Source: an uncultured Lachnospiraceae bacterium (GTDB taxonomy: Bacteria; Bacillota_A; Clostridia; Lachnospirales; Lachnospiraceae). From it: a stretch of DNA of 40,974 nucleotides. Below are positions 1 to 8,143 of this stretch, piece after piece (the stretch's first letter is position 1; each line of letters begins with the position of its first letter). The notes beneath the pieces were generated by a model, which was not told the origin of the DNA, made no database searches, and saw nothing but the letters and a program-made list of their open reading frames with translations. The position numbers and the translations under genes are program-made. The DNA is taken from the NCBI GenBank assembly GCA_910577835.1, contig CAJTOU010000012.1, positions 35,744 to 76,717 of the forward strand, given 5' to 3'.

Positions 1-1
1 C

Positions 2-1039
2 TGCGGTTATGAAAATGTAAAAGTCGAGTATACAGATAAGATTTCTGGAAGCGATTATCAGGAGTTTTTTGAGTATTGTCGGGAAAAATATGAAAGACCG
101 GTTGGAATTTATATCCATACAAAGGACGGTGCACTTACGTTTTCCTATTATATTTTTGAGGAAACAGGGGTATCAAAGGATTTTATCAGCGGTTTTGCCG
201 AATCTCTTCAGATTTTTTATAAAGATATTGAATATCTTGAAGTTGGCATTTCGGAGCAGGATATCGAGCTTTTAAGTGTTCCTGCATGGACCAGCTCAGG
301 AAATGCAGACGGTGAAAAACAAGAATTTGGAGTAATAATTGCGCAGACGGTGGTTCCTGCAATCTTTTCCATGCTGCTGTTTATGATGACAGTTATGTAT
401 GGACAGTCCATTACAAAGGTCGTTATGTCCGAGAAAAGCTCAAAGCTTATGGAAGTACTTCTGACCTCTGTAAAGCCATATGCACTGATTTCAGGAAAAA
501 TAGCGGCGATGGCGGTAATTGCCATTGCGCAGATGGGAATCTGGATTGTCTTGGCAATTATAGGTTTTGTAATTGGAGATAAAATCGGAGCAAATATTTA
601 TGCAGATTATCAGAATTATGTTACAATAATAATTGATATTATAAGAGAGAGCGGAACGGGCTTTTCTGTGCCGGCATTATTGTTTTCGGTGCTTATGACA
701 GTTCTTGGATTTTTCATGTACTGCGTATGGGCGGGCTTTATTGCATCCGCTGTGGATAAGGTAGACGATGTATCTACGGCGATGTCCCTTTTTCAGATAC
801 CGGTTATCTTGGGCTTTTTAATCTCTTATATGGGTTCCATTATGGGACTGGACACCCTGATTACACTTTCAGAATATATTCCTGTTGTGTCCCCGTTTGT
901 TATGCCTGCCGACCTGCTTATGGGAAAGGCATCTCTTGTTGGCGGCATTGTGTCGTTTTTTATACTTGCTGTATTTACGCTTGCAATGGTATGGATTACC
1001 GGAAAAGTTTATAAAGGAAAGGTATTTAACAGAAAATAG
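2..1039 (+). CDS. ABC-2 type transporter permease, 3' part (5' end outside window)
   Basis: The reading frame is open from base 2, so about 345 codons of a longer protein are present. The visible N-terminal part (about 115 residues) is a hydrophilic extracellular-type domain. It is followed by about six hydrophobic segments, the first starting near IIAQTVVPAIFSMLLF. The motif EKSSKLMEVLLTSVKP after that helix is typical of NatB/ABC-2 type permeases that export small molecules or sodium together with a separate ATPase. The partner ATPase would be expected upstream, outside the window. An ATG at 350 lies inside the first membrane helix and is not a plausible start. The family assignment is good; the substrate is unknown. 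Confidence 0.85.
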   Translation, partial: CGYENVKVEYTDKISGSDYQEFFEYCREKYERPVGIYIHTKDGALTFSYYIFEETGVSKDFISGFAESLQIFYKDIEYLEVGISEQDIELLSVPAWTSSGNADGEKQEFGVIIAQTVVPAIFSMLLFMMTVMYGQSITKVVMSEKSSKLMEVLLTSVKPYALISGKIAAMAVIAIAQMGIWIVLAIIGFVIGDKIGANIYADYQNYVTIIIDIIRESGTGFSVPALLFSVLMTVLGFFMYCVWAGFIASAVDKVDDVSTAMSLFQIPVILGFLISYMGSIMGLDTLITLSEYIPVVSPFVMPADLLMGKASLVGGIVSFFILAVFTLAMVWITGKVYKGKVFNRK

Positions 1040-1105
1040 ACAGTGCTTCTGAAGTGAATGGCATTTTAATTGTAATGAAAGGTCCCGGAAACTCCCAAAA
1101 AACTA

Positions 1106-1134
1106 TTGACTTTCAAAAAAATAAGTGGGATACT
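1106..1134 (+). promoter_or_regulatory. Sigma-A promoter for the FliD-like gene
   Basis: TTGACT (1106-1111), a 17-bp spacer, and GATACT (1129-1134) preceded by TGG, which gives an extended -10. It lies 34 bp before the start codon, with GGAAAGGAGG at 1151-1160 in between. Confidence 0.6.
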
Positions 1135-1167
1135 TAATATATATTATAAAGGAAAGGAGGGATTCAT

Positions 1168-1959
1168 ATGCCATATAGCATTAGTAATCTGTTTTCTAAT
1201 TCAAGCTCAAACACTTCGTTTAGCAGTCTGGCAGGTCTTATGCAGGATTACGCAAGCATTCAGAGCGGTGCATACAAGAAGCTTCTGCAGAAGCATTATT
1301 CCAATATGAGCAGTTCAAATACAAGTTCAAGCAGCTCAAAAACAAGTACTGCTTATACGATAGAGCGAAGAATGGCAGATAAAATTGCCCCTAAATCGGA
1401 AGATACGTCTACTTCGACGGAAACAACGAAAGCTTTGAAGGATATCCGTACAACGGCGAATGACCTGAAAAATTCCGCGACCACGTTGTCAAAGACAGGC
1501 TCTTCGGTATTTACACCAACATCAATTAAGGCTGAAGACGGAAATATTGTCAGGGAATATGATACAGACAAGATATACAGTGCTGTAAAGAATTTTGTAG
1601 ACAATTATAACAGCCTTCTTGACAGTACGAAAGATTCCACCGTATCGTCGATTACCTCAACTGTTACTGCGATGAAAAACAGCACAAAGGCGAATGAGTC
1701 GGCGCTTTCTGATATGGGAATCAGCATCGGCAAGGATGGCAAATTAAGCATCGACGAAGATACTTTTAAGGAATCAAACATGGAAAATGTAAAATCTTTG
1801 TTTAATGGAGCAAATTCTTATGCTGCTCAGACTGCCACAAGAGCTACTTCGATTAATACTACTGCCCAGATAGAGCAGAGCAAGGCGAATACCTATACAA
1901 ACAGTGGTTCCTATTCTTACAACTATACAAACGGCAACCTTTATAATAGCTATTTCTAA
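1168..1959 (+). CDS. FliD C-terminal-like Ser/Thr/Asn-rich protein
   Basis: A 263-residue protein with no signal peptide or membrane helix. The start at 1168 is fixed by AAAGGAGG seven bases upstream. The N-terminus has a short conserved-looking block (LAGLMQDYASIQSGAYKKLL, residues about 21-40), then a serine/threonine tract. Residues about 132-157 (YSAVKNFVDNYNSLLDSTKD) and 177-228 (ALSDMGISIGKDGKLSIDED then VKSLF) match the pattern of the FliD C-terminal region, where a VxxFVxxYNxL helix is followed by a LxxxGIxxxxDGxLxxDxxxF segment. The D2/D3 cap domains and the FliD N-terminus are missing. The C-terminus is tyrosine- and asparagine-rich. No flagellar gene is nearby, and it has its own promoter and terminator. 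It may be a flagellar accessory or secreted protein, or an unrelated protein reusing the fold. The family resemblance is moderate and the function unknown. Confidence 0.65.
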   Translation: MPYSISNLFSNSSSNTSFSSLAGLMQDYASIQSGAYKKLLQKHYSNMSSSNTSSSSSKTSTAYTIERRMADKIAPKSEDTSTSTETTKALKDIRTTANDLKNSATTLSKTGSSVFTPTSIKAEDGNIVREYDTDKIYSAVKNFVDNYNSLLDSTKDSTVSSITSTVTAMKNSTKANESALSDMGISIGKDGKLSIDEDTFKESNMENVKSLFNGANSYAAQTATRATSINTTAQIEQSKANTYTNSGSYSYNYTNGNLYNSYF

Positions 1960-2018
1960 GAGTGTTTTCAGAAATCCTTTCAGAAATAAGCATACTGAAA
2001 ATTCAAAAATTCAAAAAG

Positions 2019-2096
2019 ATGGAATATATCAGGATATGAAAAATTTATAAAATTTGAATTGTTTATAAATTTCATATTGTATATATTCCATTTTTT
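2019..2096 (+). terminator. Long AT-rich stem-loop, probable terminator
   Basis: ATGGAATATAT (2019-2029) pairs with ATATATTCCAT (2081-2091). Inside this, ATATGAAAAATTTATAAA (2034-2051) pairs with TTTATAAATTTCATAT (2062-2077), with small internal bulges. The structure runs directly into TTTTTT (2091-2096). Arms of about 30 bases are long for a simple terminator, but the position after the FliD-like gene and the T-run fit termination. Confidence 0.65.
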
Positions 2097-2188
2097 GTGT
2101 ATAATAGAAAGTAAGAAAAACGACATTTTATGTAGAAGTGTCTAAAAACTAAATATAGAAATACAGCAGTCCTGTGAAAGAAAAAGGC

Positions 2189-2217
2189 TTGACAAAAAAC
2201 TGTACATTTAATATACT
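2189..2217 (+). promoter_or_regulatory. Sigma-A promoter of the fatty-acid operon
   Basis: TTGACA (2189-2194), a 17-bp spacer, and TATACT (2212-2217), 57 bp before the acpP start codon. This is near consensus, as expected for a strongly expressed acyl carrier protein. Confidence 0.85.
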
Positions 2218-2274
2218 TTCAGTGTCAAACTTTTTGAACCAGAATATGTAAATTATTTCAAAGGAGATTATGTT

Positions 2275-2508
2275 ATGTTAGAAAAGATGAAGGAGATTGT
2301 GGCAGAGCAGTTAAGCTGTGATGCATCGGAGGTGGAACTGACCACTAATTTTAAGGAAGACTTAGGGGCTGATTCATTAGACTTATTTGAGCTGGTTATG
2401 GCTCTTGAAGAAGAATATGATGTGGAAATTCCTCAGGAGGACCTGACTTCTATCAATACAGTAGAGGATGTAATTAACTACTTAAAGGAAAAAGGCATCG
2501 AGGCATAA
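2275..2508 (+). CDS. acpP: Acyl carrier protein
   Basis: A 77-residue acidic protein, the usual ACP length. It carries the growing acyl chain in type II fatty-acid synthesis in the cytoplasm. The 4'-phosphopantetheine attachment motif GADSLDLFEL is present, with Ser34 as the modified residue. AAAGGAG precedes the start by about 8 bases. It is the first gene of the operon and has its own strong promoter. The hairpin directly downstream probably keeps acpP mRNA in excess over the distal enzyme genes, which fits the stoichiometric need for ACP. Identification is secure. Confidence 0.97.
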   Translation: MLEKMKEIVAEQLSCDASEVELTTNFKEDLGADSLDLFELVMALEEEYDVEIPQEDLTSINTVEDVINYLKEKGIEA

Positions 2509-2551
2509 GAAATCATGCAACTAGGATTGCGTTGATTTCCGAAATGAAAAT

Positions 2552-2594
2552 GGCTGCTGCAAGATATGATTTGCAGCAGCCTCATATATTTTTT
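2552..2594 (+). terminator. Intercistronic hairpin (attenuator or processing site) between acpP and fabD
   Basis: GGCTGCTGCAA (2552-2562) and TTGCAGCAGCC (2571-2581) form a perfect 11-bp stem with an 8-base loop. TTTTTT follows at 2589-2594, seven bases after the stem. It lies inside the operon, so partial termination or 3'-end protection of acpP mRNA is more likely than full termination. Confidence 0.75.
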
Positions 2595-2616
2595 GGCAGT
2601 CATAATTGGAGGTTTT

Positions 2617-3537
2617 ATGAGTACAGCATTTATTTTTCCGGGTCAGGGAGCGCAGACAGCCGGAATGGGAAAAGATTTTTATGAAAGCTTTGAGGTTTCA
2701 AAAGAGGTGTTTGACAGAGCTTCAGAACTTTTAAATCTTGATATGAGAGCGCTCTGTTTTGAAAAAAATGACAGATTGGATATTACAGAGTATACACAGG
2801 CAGCTCTTTTAACAACATCTGTGGCGATGCTTCGGGTATTGGAGGAAAAAGGAATACGTCCTGATGTATGTGCCGGCTTAAGCCTTGGAGAATACTGCGC
2901 ACTGGTTGCATGTAAAATTATGAGTTTTGAAGATGCGTTAAAAACAGTGCGCCAGAGAGGAATTTTTATGCAGGAGGCAGTTCCGGCAGGTGTGGGTGCG
3001 ATGTGTGCGGTTATCGGACTGGATAATGCCGTTATTAAGGAACTCTGTGATTCTGTGGAAGAAGTTTTTGTAGCAAATTACAACTGTCCGGGGCAGACGG
3101 TAATTTCTGGAAAGAAAGAGGCTGTGGAGACAGCATCGGAGAAACTGAAAGAAGCAGGTGCGAAGCGTTGCATGATGTTGAATGTCAGCGGACCGTTTCA
3201 TTCTCCGCTGCTTTCAGGTGCAGGTGAAAAGCTTTATGAGGTATTAAAGGATGCCAGACTTGAGGAAACGTTTGATATTCCTTATATTACAAATGTCACT
3301 GCTGAATATGTCACAGATACAAAGAATATTCGGGAATTATTGAAAAATCAGGTTTCCTCGTCTGTAATGTGGCAGCAGAGCATGGAAAAAATGCTTGAAA
3401 ACGGAGTAGATACTTTTGTGGAAATCGGTCCGGGAAAGACTCTTGCCGGATTTATGAAAAGAATAAAAAAAGATGTCAGAATGATTAATGTTTCCACAGT
3501 AGAGGATATTGAGAAGGCAGTGGAAATGCTGGGATAA
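2617..3537 (+). CDS. fabD: Malonyl-CoA:ACP transacylase
   Basis: 306 residues. It moves malonyl from CoA to ACP to supply the elongation steps. N-terminal FPGQGAQ is the family signature. GLSLGEY holds the nucleophile Ser89, and SGPFHSPLL holds the catalytic His195. The ATG at 2617 is chosen because TTGGAGG (2606-2612) lies four bases upstream and the protein then begins STAFIFPGQ as in homologues. An upstream in-frame start at 2566 would sit inside the hairpin loop and add an unrelated hydrophobic stretch. The gene follows acpP by 108 bp, where many relatives carry fabK, and precedes fabG. Confidence 0.96.
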   Translation: MSTAFIFPGQGAQTAGMGKDFYESFEVSKEVFDRASELLNLDMRALCFEKNDRLDITEYTQAALLTTSVAMLRVLEEKGIRPDVCAGLSLGEYCALVACKIMSFEDALKTVRQRGIFMQEAVPAGVGAMCAVIGLDNAVIKELCDSVEEVFVANYNCPGQTVISGKKEAVETASEKLKEAGAKRCMMLNVSGPFHSPLLSGAGEKLYEVLKDARLEETFDIPYITNVTAEYVTDTKNIRELLKNQVSSSVMWQQSMEKMLENGVDTFVEIGPGKTLAGFMKRIKKDVRMINVSTVEDIEKAVEMLG

Positions 3538-3607
3538 GGATTTGTTCATCGGATAAAAATATGTCAATTAATTGATACATAAACCTGATAAAGCTGGAGG
3601 AAAAGAA

Positions 3608-4348
3608 ATGTTGGAAGGAAGAGTTGCCCTGATTACAGGAGCCGGAAAAGGAATCGGAAAAGAAATCGCCATGGAGCTTTCCAGACTTGGTGCCAAGTGT
3701 GTGATAAATTATGCTTCATCTTCTGCAGGTGCAGAGGAAACAGTAAATGAAATAAAAAAATCTGGCGGAGATGCATATGCATATAAATGTGATGTTTCAG
3801 ATTATGCACAAGTGGAAAAAATGATAAGTGATGCAATTGAGCATTACGGAAAAATGGATATTCTTGTAAACAATTCAGGAATTACAAAAGATAATCTTCT
3901 TCTGAAAATGACCGAGGCTGATTTTGATGCGGTGATTAATGTAAATTTAAAGGGTGCATTTCACTGCATTAAGGCTGTAACAAAGCCCATGATGAAGCAG
4001 CGGTATGGAAGAATTATCAATATTACAAGCATTGTTGGTGTGATTGGCAATGCCGGTCAGGCAAATTATGCAGCATCAAAGGCGGGAATTATCGGATTGA
4101 CAAAATCCGCAGCAAGAGAGTTAGCAACCAGAAATATCACAGTGAACGCAGTGGCGCCGGGATTTATACAGACAGATATGACGGCGGTTCTTCCGGATGC
4201 GGTAAAGGAACAGCTTTTAGGTCAGATACCAATGAAAAAGCTTGGAGAAACAGCGGATATTGCAAATGCAGTCTGTTTTCTTGCAGATGAGAGGGCATCT
4301 TATATTACAGGGCAGGTTCTGAATGTAAACGGCGGAATGGCAATGTAA
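3608..4348 (+). CDS. fabG: 3-oxoacyl-ACP reductase
   Basis: 246 residues, the standard FabG length. This short-chain dehydrogenase reduces 3-oxoacyl-ACP with NADPH. The Rossmann motif TGAGKGIG is at residues 10-17, NNSG near 88-91, and the catalytic triad is Ser141, Tyr154, Lys158. The ATG at 3608 is preferred over 3572 because GGAGG at 3596-3600 is correctly spaced and the protein then begins MLEGRVALITGAGKGIG. The segment from ITSIVGVIG to NYAASKAG is typical of FabG rather than a generic reductase, and the operon context confirms it. Confidence 0.96.
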   Translation: MLEGRVALITGAGKGIGKEIAMELSRLGAKCVINYASSSAGAEETVNEIKKSGGDAYAYKCDVSDYAQVEKMISDAIEHYGKMDILVNNSGITKDNLLLKMTEADFDAVINVNLKGAFHCIKAVTKPMMKQRYGRIINITSIVGVIGNAGQANYAASKAGIIGLTKSAARELATRNITVNAVAPGFIQTDMTAVLPDAVKEQLLGQIPMKKLGETADIANAVCFLADERASYITGQVLNVNGGMAM

Positions 4349-4368
4349 CAGAAAGAAAGGAAAGGAAT

Positions 4369-5607
4369 ATGAGTACAAGAGTAGTAGTGACAGGAATGGG
4401 CGCTGTGACACCAATCGGAATCGGAACAGAAAATTTCTGGAAGGGAATTAAAGACGGAAAAGTGGGAATTAAATTAATTGACAGATTTGATACCACAGAC
4501 TTTAAGACGAAGGTAGCCGCGCAGGTAGACGATTTTAATGCAAAGGACTATATAGATGCAAAAGCGGCAAAGAGAATGGAGCTGTTCTGTCAGTATGCCG
4601 TAGCTGCTGCAAAGGAAGCAGTAGAAGACGCCGGCCTTGTAATGGAGCAGGAGGACCCTTATATGGTAGGAGTGTGCATAGGCTCAGGAGTGGGAAGTCT
4701 GGAGCAGGCAGAAAAAAATACCTTAAAGCTTGCCGAAAAAGGTCCAGGAAGAATTAATCCTCTGCTTGTACCAGAGATGATTACCAATATGGCGGCTGGA
4801 AATGTTTCTATTATACTAGGCGCAAAGGGAAAATCTATTAATGTGGTGACTGCATGTGCGACGGGAACTCATTCCATAGGAGAAGCATTTCGAAGCATTC
4901 AGTGTGGAGATGCAGATGTAATGATTGCAGGTGGAACGGAAAGCTGCGTGACTCCTTTAAGTATAGGCGGATTTGCAGCGCTGACAGCTCTCAGTAACGC
5001 AGAGGACCCAATGCTTGCAAGCCGTCCGTTTGATAAGGACAGAGATGGATTTGTTCTGGGTGAGGGAGCCGGAGTGGTAGTGCTTGAATCTCTTGAACAT
5101 GCTCTTGCCAGAGGCGCAAAGATTTACGCAGAGATTGTGGGATATGGAGCAACCTCGGATGCATATCATATTACTTCACCGGCAGAAGACGGGTCCGGTG
5201 CGGCAAGAGCTATGACAAACGCCATCCGCGAAGCCGGTATTACCTGCGAGCAGGTAGATTATATCAATGCACATGGAACCAGTACACATCATAATGATTT
5301 ATATGAGACAAGAGCTATTAAGCTTGCTTTTGGTGAAGCCGCATACAAGGTAAAAATCAGCTCTACAAAATCAATGATTGGACATCTTCTGGGTGCAGCA
5401 GGTGCAGTAGAGTTTATTGCCTGCGTGAAATCCATTACGGATGGATATGTTCATCAAAATGTCGGCTTAAAGGAATCCGAGGAGGAAATGGACCTTGATT
5501 ATGTAAAGAATCAGGGAATTGAGATGAATGTGGAGTATGCTCTCAGTAATTCTCTTGGATTCGGCGGTCATAATGCAACGATTCTTGTAAAAAAATACAG
5601 TGCATAA
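4369..5607 (+). CDS. fabF: 3-oxoacyl-ACP synthase II
   Basis: 412 residues. It condenses malonyl-ACP with acyl-ACP in chain elongation. The Cys-His-His triad of the KAS I/II family is visible: Cys163 in TACATGTHS, His302 in NAHGTST, and His339 in GHLLGAAG, with Lys334 beside it. The C-terminus has the NSLGFGGHNAT motif. It starts 20 bases after fabG with AAAGGAAAGGA as binding site. With no fabH in this operon, an initiating synthase must be encoded elsewhere. Confidence 0.97.
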   Translation: MSTRVVVTGMGAVTPIGIGTENFWKGIKDGKVGIKLIDRFDTTDFKTKVAAQVDDFNAKDYIDAKAAKRMELFCQYAVAAAKEAVEDAGLVMEQEDPYMVGVCIGSGVGSLEQAEKNTLKLAEKGPGRINPLLVPEMITNMAAGNVSIILGAKGKSINVVTACATGTHSIGEAFRSIQCGDADVMIAGGTESCVTPLSIGGFAALTALSNAEDPMLASRPFDKDRDGFVLGEGAGVVVLESLEHALARGAKIYAEIVGYGATSDAYHITSPAEDGSGAARAMTNAIREAGITCEQVDYINAHGTSTHHNDLYETRAIKLAFGEAAYKVKISSTKSMIGHLLGAAGAVEFIACVKSITDGYVHQNVGLKESEEEMDLDYVKNQGIEMNVEYALSNSLGFGGHNATILVKKYSA

Positions 5608-5656
5608 AAGCCGCCTTTCCCGTAAAAAAATATATGAGAAAGAAAAAGAGGAAATT

Positions 5657-6106
5657 ATGGATATCAAAGATATGAAAGAGCTGATTCGGGCAGTATCCGA
5701 GTCTGATATTACAAATTTTGAATATGAAGACGATACTCAGGAAATCCGAATTAAAAAGGATACAGTACAAAATCTTGTTACTGTGCAGCCAAATGAGGTG
5801 TTTCCTTCACAAATATCTCCGAGACAGACGGGAACTGTCAGTGAGTCTCCACAAAATGTTTCAGGAGACCTTTTCAATGTTGTAAAATCCCCACTGGTAG
5901 GAGTGTTTTACAGCAGTGCTTCTCCGGATGCAGAACCATTTGTCAAGGTGGGAGATAAGGTATCAAAAGGACAGGTCCTTGGCATTATTGAGGCGATGAA
6001 GCTGATGAATGATATAGAGAGTGATTTTGATGGTGAAATAGTGGAAATTCTTGTAAATAACAAAGATATGGTAGAATATGAGCAGCCATTATTTAAAATC
6101 AGATAA
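5657..6106 (+). CDS. accB: Biotin carboxyl carrier protein of acetyl-CoA carboxylase
   Basis: 149 residues. This is the mobile biotin carrier between AccC and AccDA. The N-terminal helix region (1-35) is followed by a Pro/Ser/Gln-rich linker (about 40-70). The biotinyl domain (about 72-149) has the motif EAMKLMN with Lys115 as the biotinylated residue. The ATG at 5657 follows AAAGAGGA and matches the usual AccB start MDIKDMKELI. An in-frame start at 5600 would overlap fabF and add a basic, unrelated stretch. Confidence 0.95.
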   Translation: MDIKDMKELIRAVSESDITNFEYEDDTQEIRIKKDTVQNLVTVQPNEVFPSQISPRQTGTVSESPQNVSGDLFNVVKSPLVGVFYSSASPDAEPFVKVGDKVSKGQVLGIIEAMKLMNDIESDFDGEIVEILVNNKDMVEYEQPLFKIR

Positions 6107-6172
6107 ACATGAAAACTGCAACATTGAATTTAAAGTATGTTTTCATATGACTATATGAGAAAAGAGGAAGCT

Positions 6173-6604
6173 ATGTTGGGAATAAAAGAAATTCAGGAAA
6201 TATTGCCTCACAGACACCCGTTTCTTCTAGTGGACAAGATAGAAGAGCTGGTTCCGGGTGAGCGGGCGACTGGCTATAAGGCGATTACCTATGACGAATC
6301 CTTTTTTAAGGGACATTTTCCGGGCGAGCCTGTGATGCCGGGTGTGCTTATGATAGAAGCTCTGGCACAGGTCGGCGCGGTAGCGATTTTAAGTATGGAG
6401 GAAAATAAAGGAAAAACCGCATATTTTGGTGCGATTAATTCCGCAAAGTTTAAGAAAAAGGTGGTTCCGGGAGATTTGTTAAAGCTGGAATGTGAAATTA
6501 TAAAAAGAAAAGGTCCTATCGGTGTTGGAAAGGCTGTCGCATCCGTAGATGGAAAACCGGCAGTTATTGCGGAGCTTACTTTTGCAGTGGGTGATGCAGA
6601 GTAG
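6173..6604 (+). CDS. fabZ: 3-hydroxyacyl-ACP dehydratase
   Basis: 143 residues, the normal FabZ length. This hotdog-fold enzyme removes water from 3-hydroxyacyl-ACP. The start motif IKEIQEILPHRHPFLLVD and the active-site segment FKGHFPGEPVMPGVLMIEA are present, with catalytic His48 and Glu62. The ATG at 6173 is chosen for its spacing from AAAGAGGAAG (6161-6170); in-frame ATGs at 6137 and 6155 lack a good site. It lies between accB and accC, the common clostridial order. FabZ or FabF must also provide the unsaturated branch, as no fabA, fabM or fabN is visible here. Confidence 0.95.
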   Translation: MLGIKEIQEILPHRHPFLLVDKIEELVPGERATGYKAITYDESFFKGHFPGEPVMPGVLMIEALAQVGAVAILSMEENKGKTAYFGAINSAKFKKKVVPGDLLKLECEIIKRKGPIGVGKAVASVDGKPAVIAELTFAVGDAE

Positions 6605-6627
6605 GATATACAGGAATGGAGAAATGT

Positions 6628-7971
6628 ATGATAAATAAAATCCTTGTCGCCAACAGAGGCGAAATCGCGGTCAGAATTATACGGGCATGCAGAGAAATGG
6701 GCATTAAAACGGTAGCGGTATATTCTACCGCTGACAGAGAAGCGCTTCATACGCAGCTTGCAGATGAGGCCGTCTGTATCGGGCCAGCAGATTCCGCCGG
6801 AAGCTATCTGAATATGGAGAGAATTTTATCCGCTACCATTCTTACAAAGGCAGACGCCATTCATCCCGGTTTTGGTTTTCTCTCTGAAAACAGCAAGTTT
6901 GCAGCTATGTGCAGGAAATGCAATATTATTTTTATTGGTCCGGATGCAGAGATTATCGAAAAACTGGGAAATAAATCAGAGGCGCGAAAAACTATGGTAA
7001 ATGCGGGCGTACCTGTGACTCCGGGAACCACAGAACCGGTATACGATGCAAAGAAAGGTCTTGAAATCGCAGATGAAATGGGCTATCCTGTTATGATTAA
7101 GGCGTCTTCCGGCGGAGGCGGAAGAGGAATGAGAATGGCAGACAGCCACGATGAATTTGTGGTAAACTTTAATACTGCACAGAGTGAATCTGTGGCGGCC
7201 TTTGGCGATAATACCATGTATATCGAAAAATATATTCAAAGTCCCAGACATGTTGAGTTCCAAATACTTGCAGATAAATATGGAAATGTGATTCATCTTG
7301 GAGAGAGGGACTGTTCCATACAGCGAAATCACCAGAAGATGATAGAGGAATCTCCATGTATAGCAATTAATGAAGAGCTGCGCAGAAAAATGGGAGAAAC
7401 TGCTGTAAAAGCAGCAAAAGCTGCCCATTATGAAAATGCCGGAACGATTGAGTTTTTGCTGGATTCTTCAGGAGAATTTTATTTTATGGAAATGAATACA
7501 AGGATTCAGGTGGAACATCCGGTGACAGAGATGGTGACAGGCTTTGATTTAATTAAGGAACAGATTAAAATTGCCGCCGGAGAGAAGCTTTCTTATACGC
7601 AGGAAGATGTGGTGATAAGCGGTCATGCCATGGAATGTCGCATTAACGCCGAGGACCCGTCAAAGAAATTCCGTCCGTCTCCGGGAAAAATAGAACGTGT
7701 GCATTTTCCGGGCGGTAATGGCGTAAGAATTGAGTCCGCTATTTATCAGGGCTATGTAATACCGCCAAATTATGATTCCATGATTTGTAAAGTAATTGTA
7801 CATGACAAAAACAGAGAAGCCGCTATTCAGAAAATGATATCAGTATTGGGTGAGCTGGTGATTGAAGGAGTTCAGACTAATATTGATTTTCAGTTTGACT
7901 TGATATCGAATGAGAGATTTTGTGAAGGAAAAATTAATACACATTTTATAAAAGATGTATATGGATTATAA
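6628..7971 (+). CDS. accC: Biotin carboxylase subunit of acetyl-CoA carboxylase
   Basis: 447 residues. It carboxylates the biotin on AccB using ATP and bicarbonate. The N-terminal biotin-carboxylase motif INKILVANRGEIAVRIIRAC is present. The ATP-grasp glycine loop SSGGGGRGMR lies near 160-169, and EMNTRIQVEHPVTEMVTG near 287-304. ATG 6628 is preferred over the in-frame ATG 6616 because TGGAGA (6617-6622) fits it and homologues begin MxxKILVANRG; the earlier start would add only four residues. Confidence 0.96.
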   Translation: MINKILVANRGEIAVRIIRACREMGIKTVAVYSTADREALHTQLADEAVCIGPADSAGSYLNMERILSATILTKADAIHPGFGFLSENSKFAAMCRKCNIIFIGPDAEIIEKLGNKSEARKTMVNAGVPVTPGTTEPVYDAKKGLEIADEMGYPVMIKASSGGGGRGMRMADSHDEFVVNFNTAQSESVAAFGDNTMYIEKYIQSPRHVEFQILADKYGNVIHLGERDCSIQRNHQKMIEESPCIAINEELRRKMGETAVKAAKAAHYENAGTIEFLLDSSGEFYFMEMNTRIQVEHPVTEMVTGFDLIKEQIKIAAGEKLSYTQEDVVISGHAMECRINAEDPSKKFRPSPGKIERVHFPGGNGVRIESAIYQGYVIPPNYDSMICKVIVHDKNREAAIQKMISVLGELVIEGVQTNIDFQFDLISNERFCEGKINTHFIKDVYGL

Positions 7972-7985
7972 AAGTTGACAAAAAG

Positions 7986-8007
7986 GGCGGAAGTTAATAC
8001 TTTCGCC
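7986..8007 (+). terminator. Intercistronic hairpin between accC and accDA
   Basis: GGCGGAAGT (7986-7994), loop TAAT, ACTTTCGCC (7999-8007): a 9-bp stem with one G-U pair. No strong T-run follows, so an RNA-processing or stability element is as likely as attenuation. Confidence 0.5.
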
Positions 8008-8092
8008 TGAATTATTAAATAGGTATGTATGCAATTAAGGAAATCAGCCTGTAAATAAATAATCGTATAAGCTGCATGGAAAGTATTATTGA

Positions 8093-8116
8093 GCAATCAG
8101 TACAAGTGCTGGTTGC
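8093..8116 (+). other. Second hairpin in the accC-accDA spacer
   Basis: GCAATCAG (8093-8100) pairs with CTGGTTGC (8109-8116) through one G-U pair. It ends 14 bases before the accDA ribosome binding site at 8131-8136. Confidence 0.35.
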
Positions 8117-8143
8117 GCAGGTTGCATGATTGGAGGTAATAGG

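Larger units (their letters stand above)
1960..2274. other. Intergenic region of 315 bp: long AT-rich hairpin, then acpP promoter
   Basis: No coding region is seen. The left half holds the long inverted repeat annotated at 2019-2096 and the right half the acpP promoter and leader. The roughly 90 bp between them show no feature I can support. Confidence 0.7.

Noticed and set aside
2225..2237. TCAAA-CTT-TTTGA palindrome just after the acpP promoter as a FabT or FapR operator
   Set aside because: The half-sites are in the opposite order to the known FabT box (TTTGA first), and the FapR consensus is not matched. The palindrome is short and AT-rich enough to arise by chance.
2566..2616. Earlier fabD start with a hydrophobic N-terminus
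   Set aside because: It begins inside the loop of the intercistronic hairpin, has no binding site, and adds sequence not seen in FabD. ATG 2617 has TTGGAGG.
3560..3581. AT-rich palindrome between fabD and fabG as a regulator site
   Set aside because: The outer arms and the CAATTAATTG core do not share one axis, so it is not a true dyad; likely chance in AT-rich spacer DNA.
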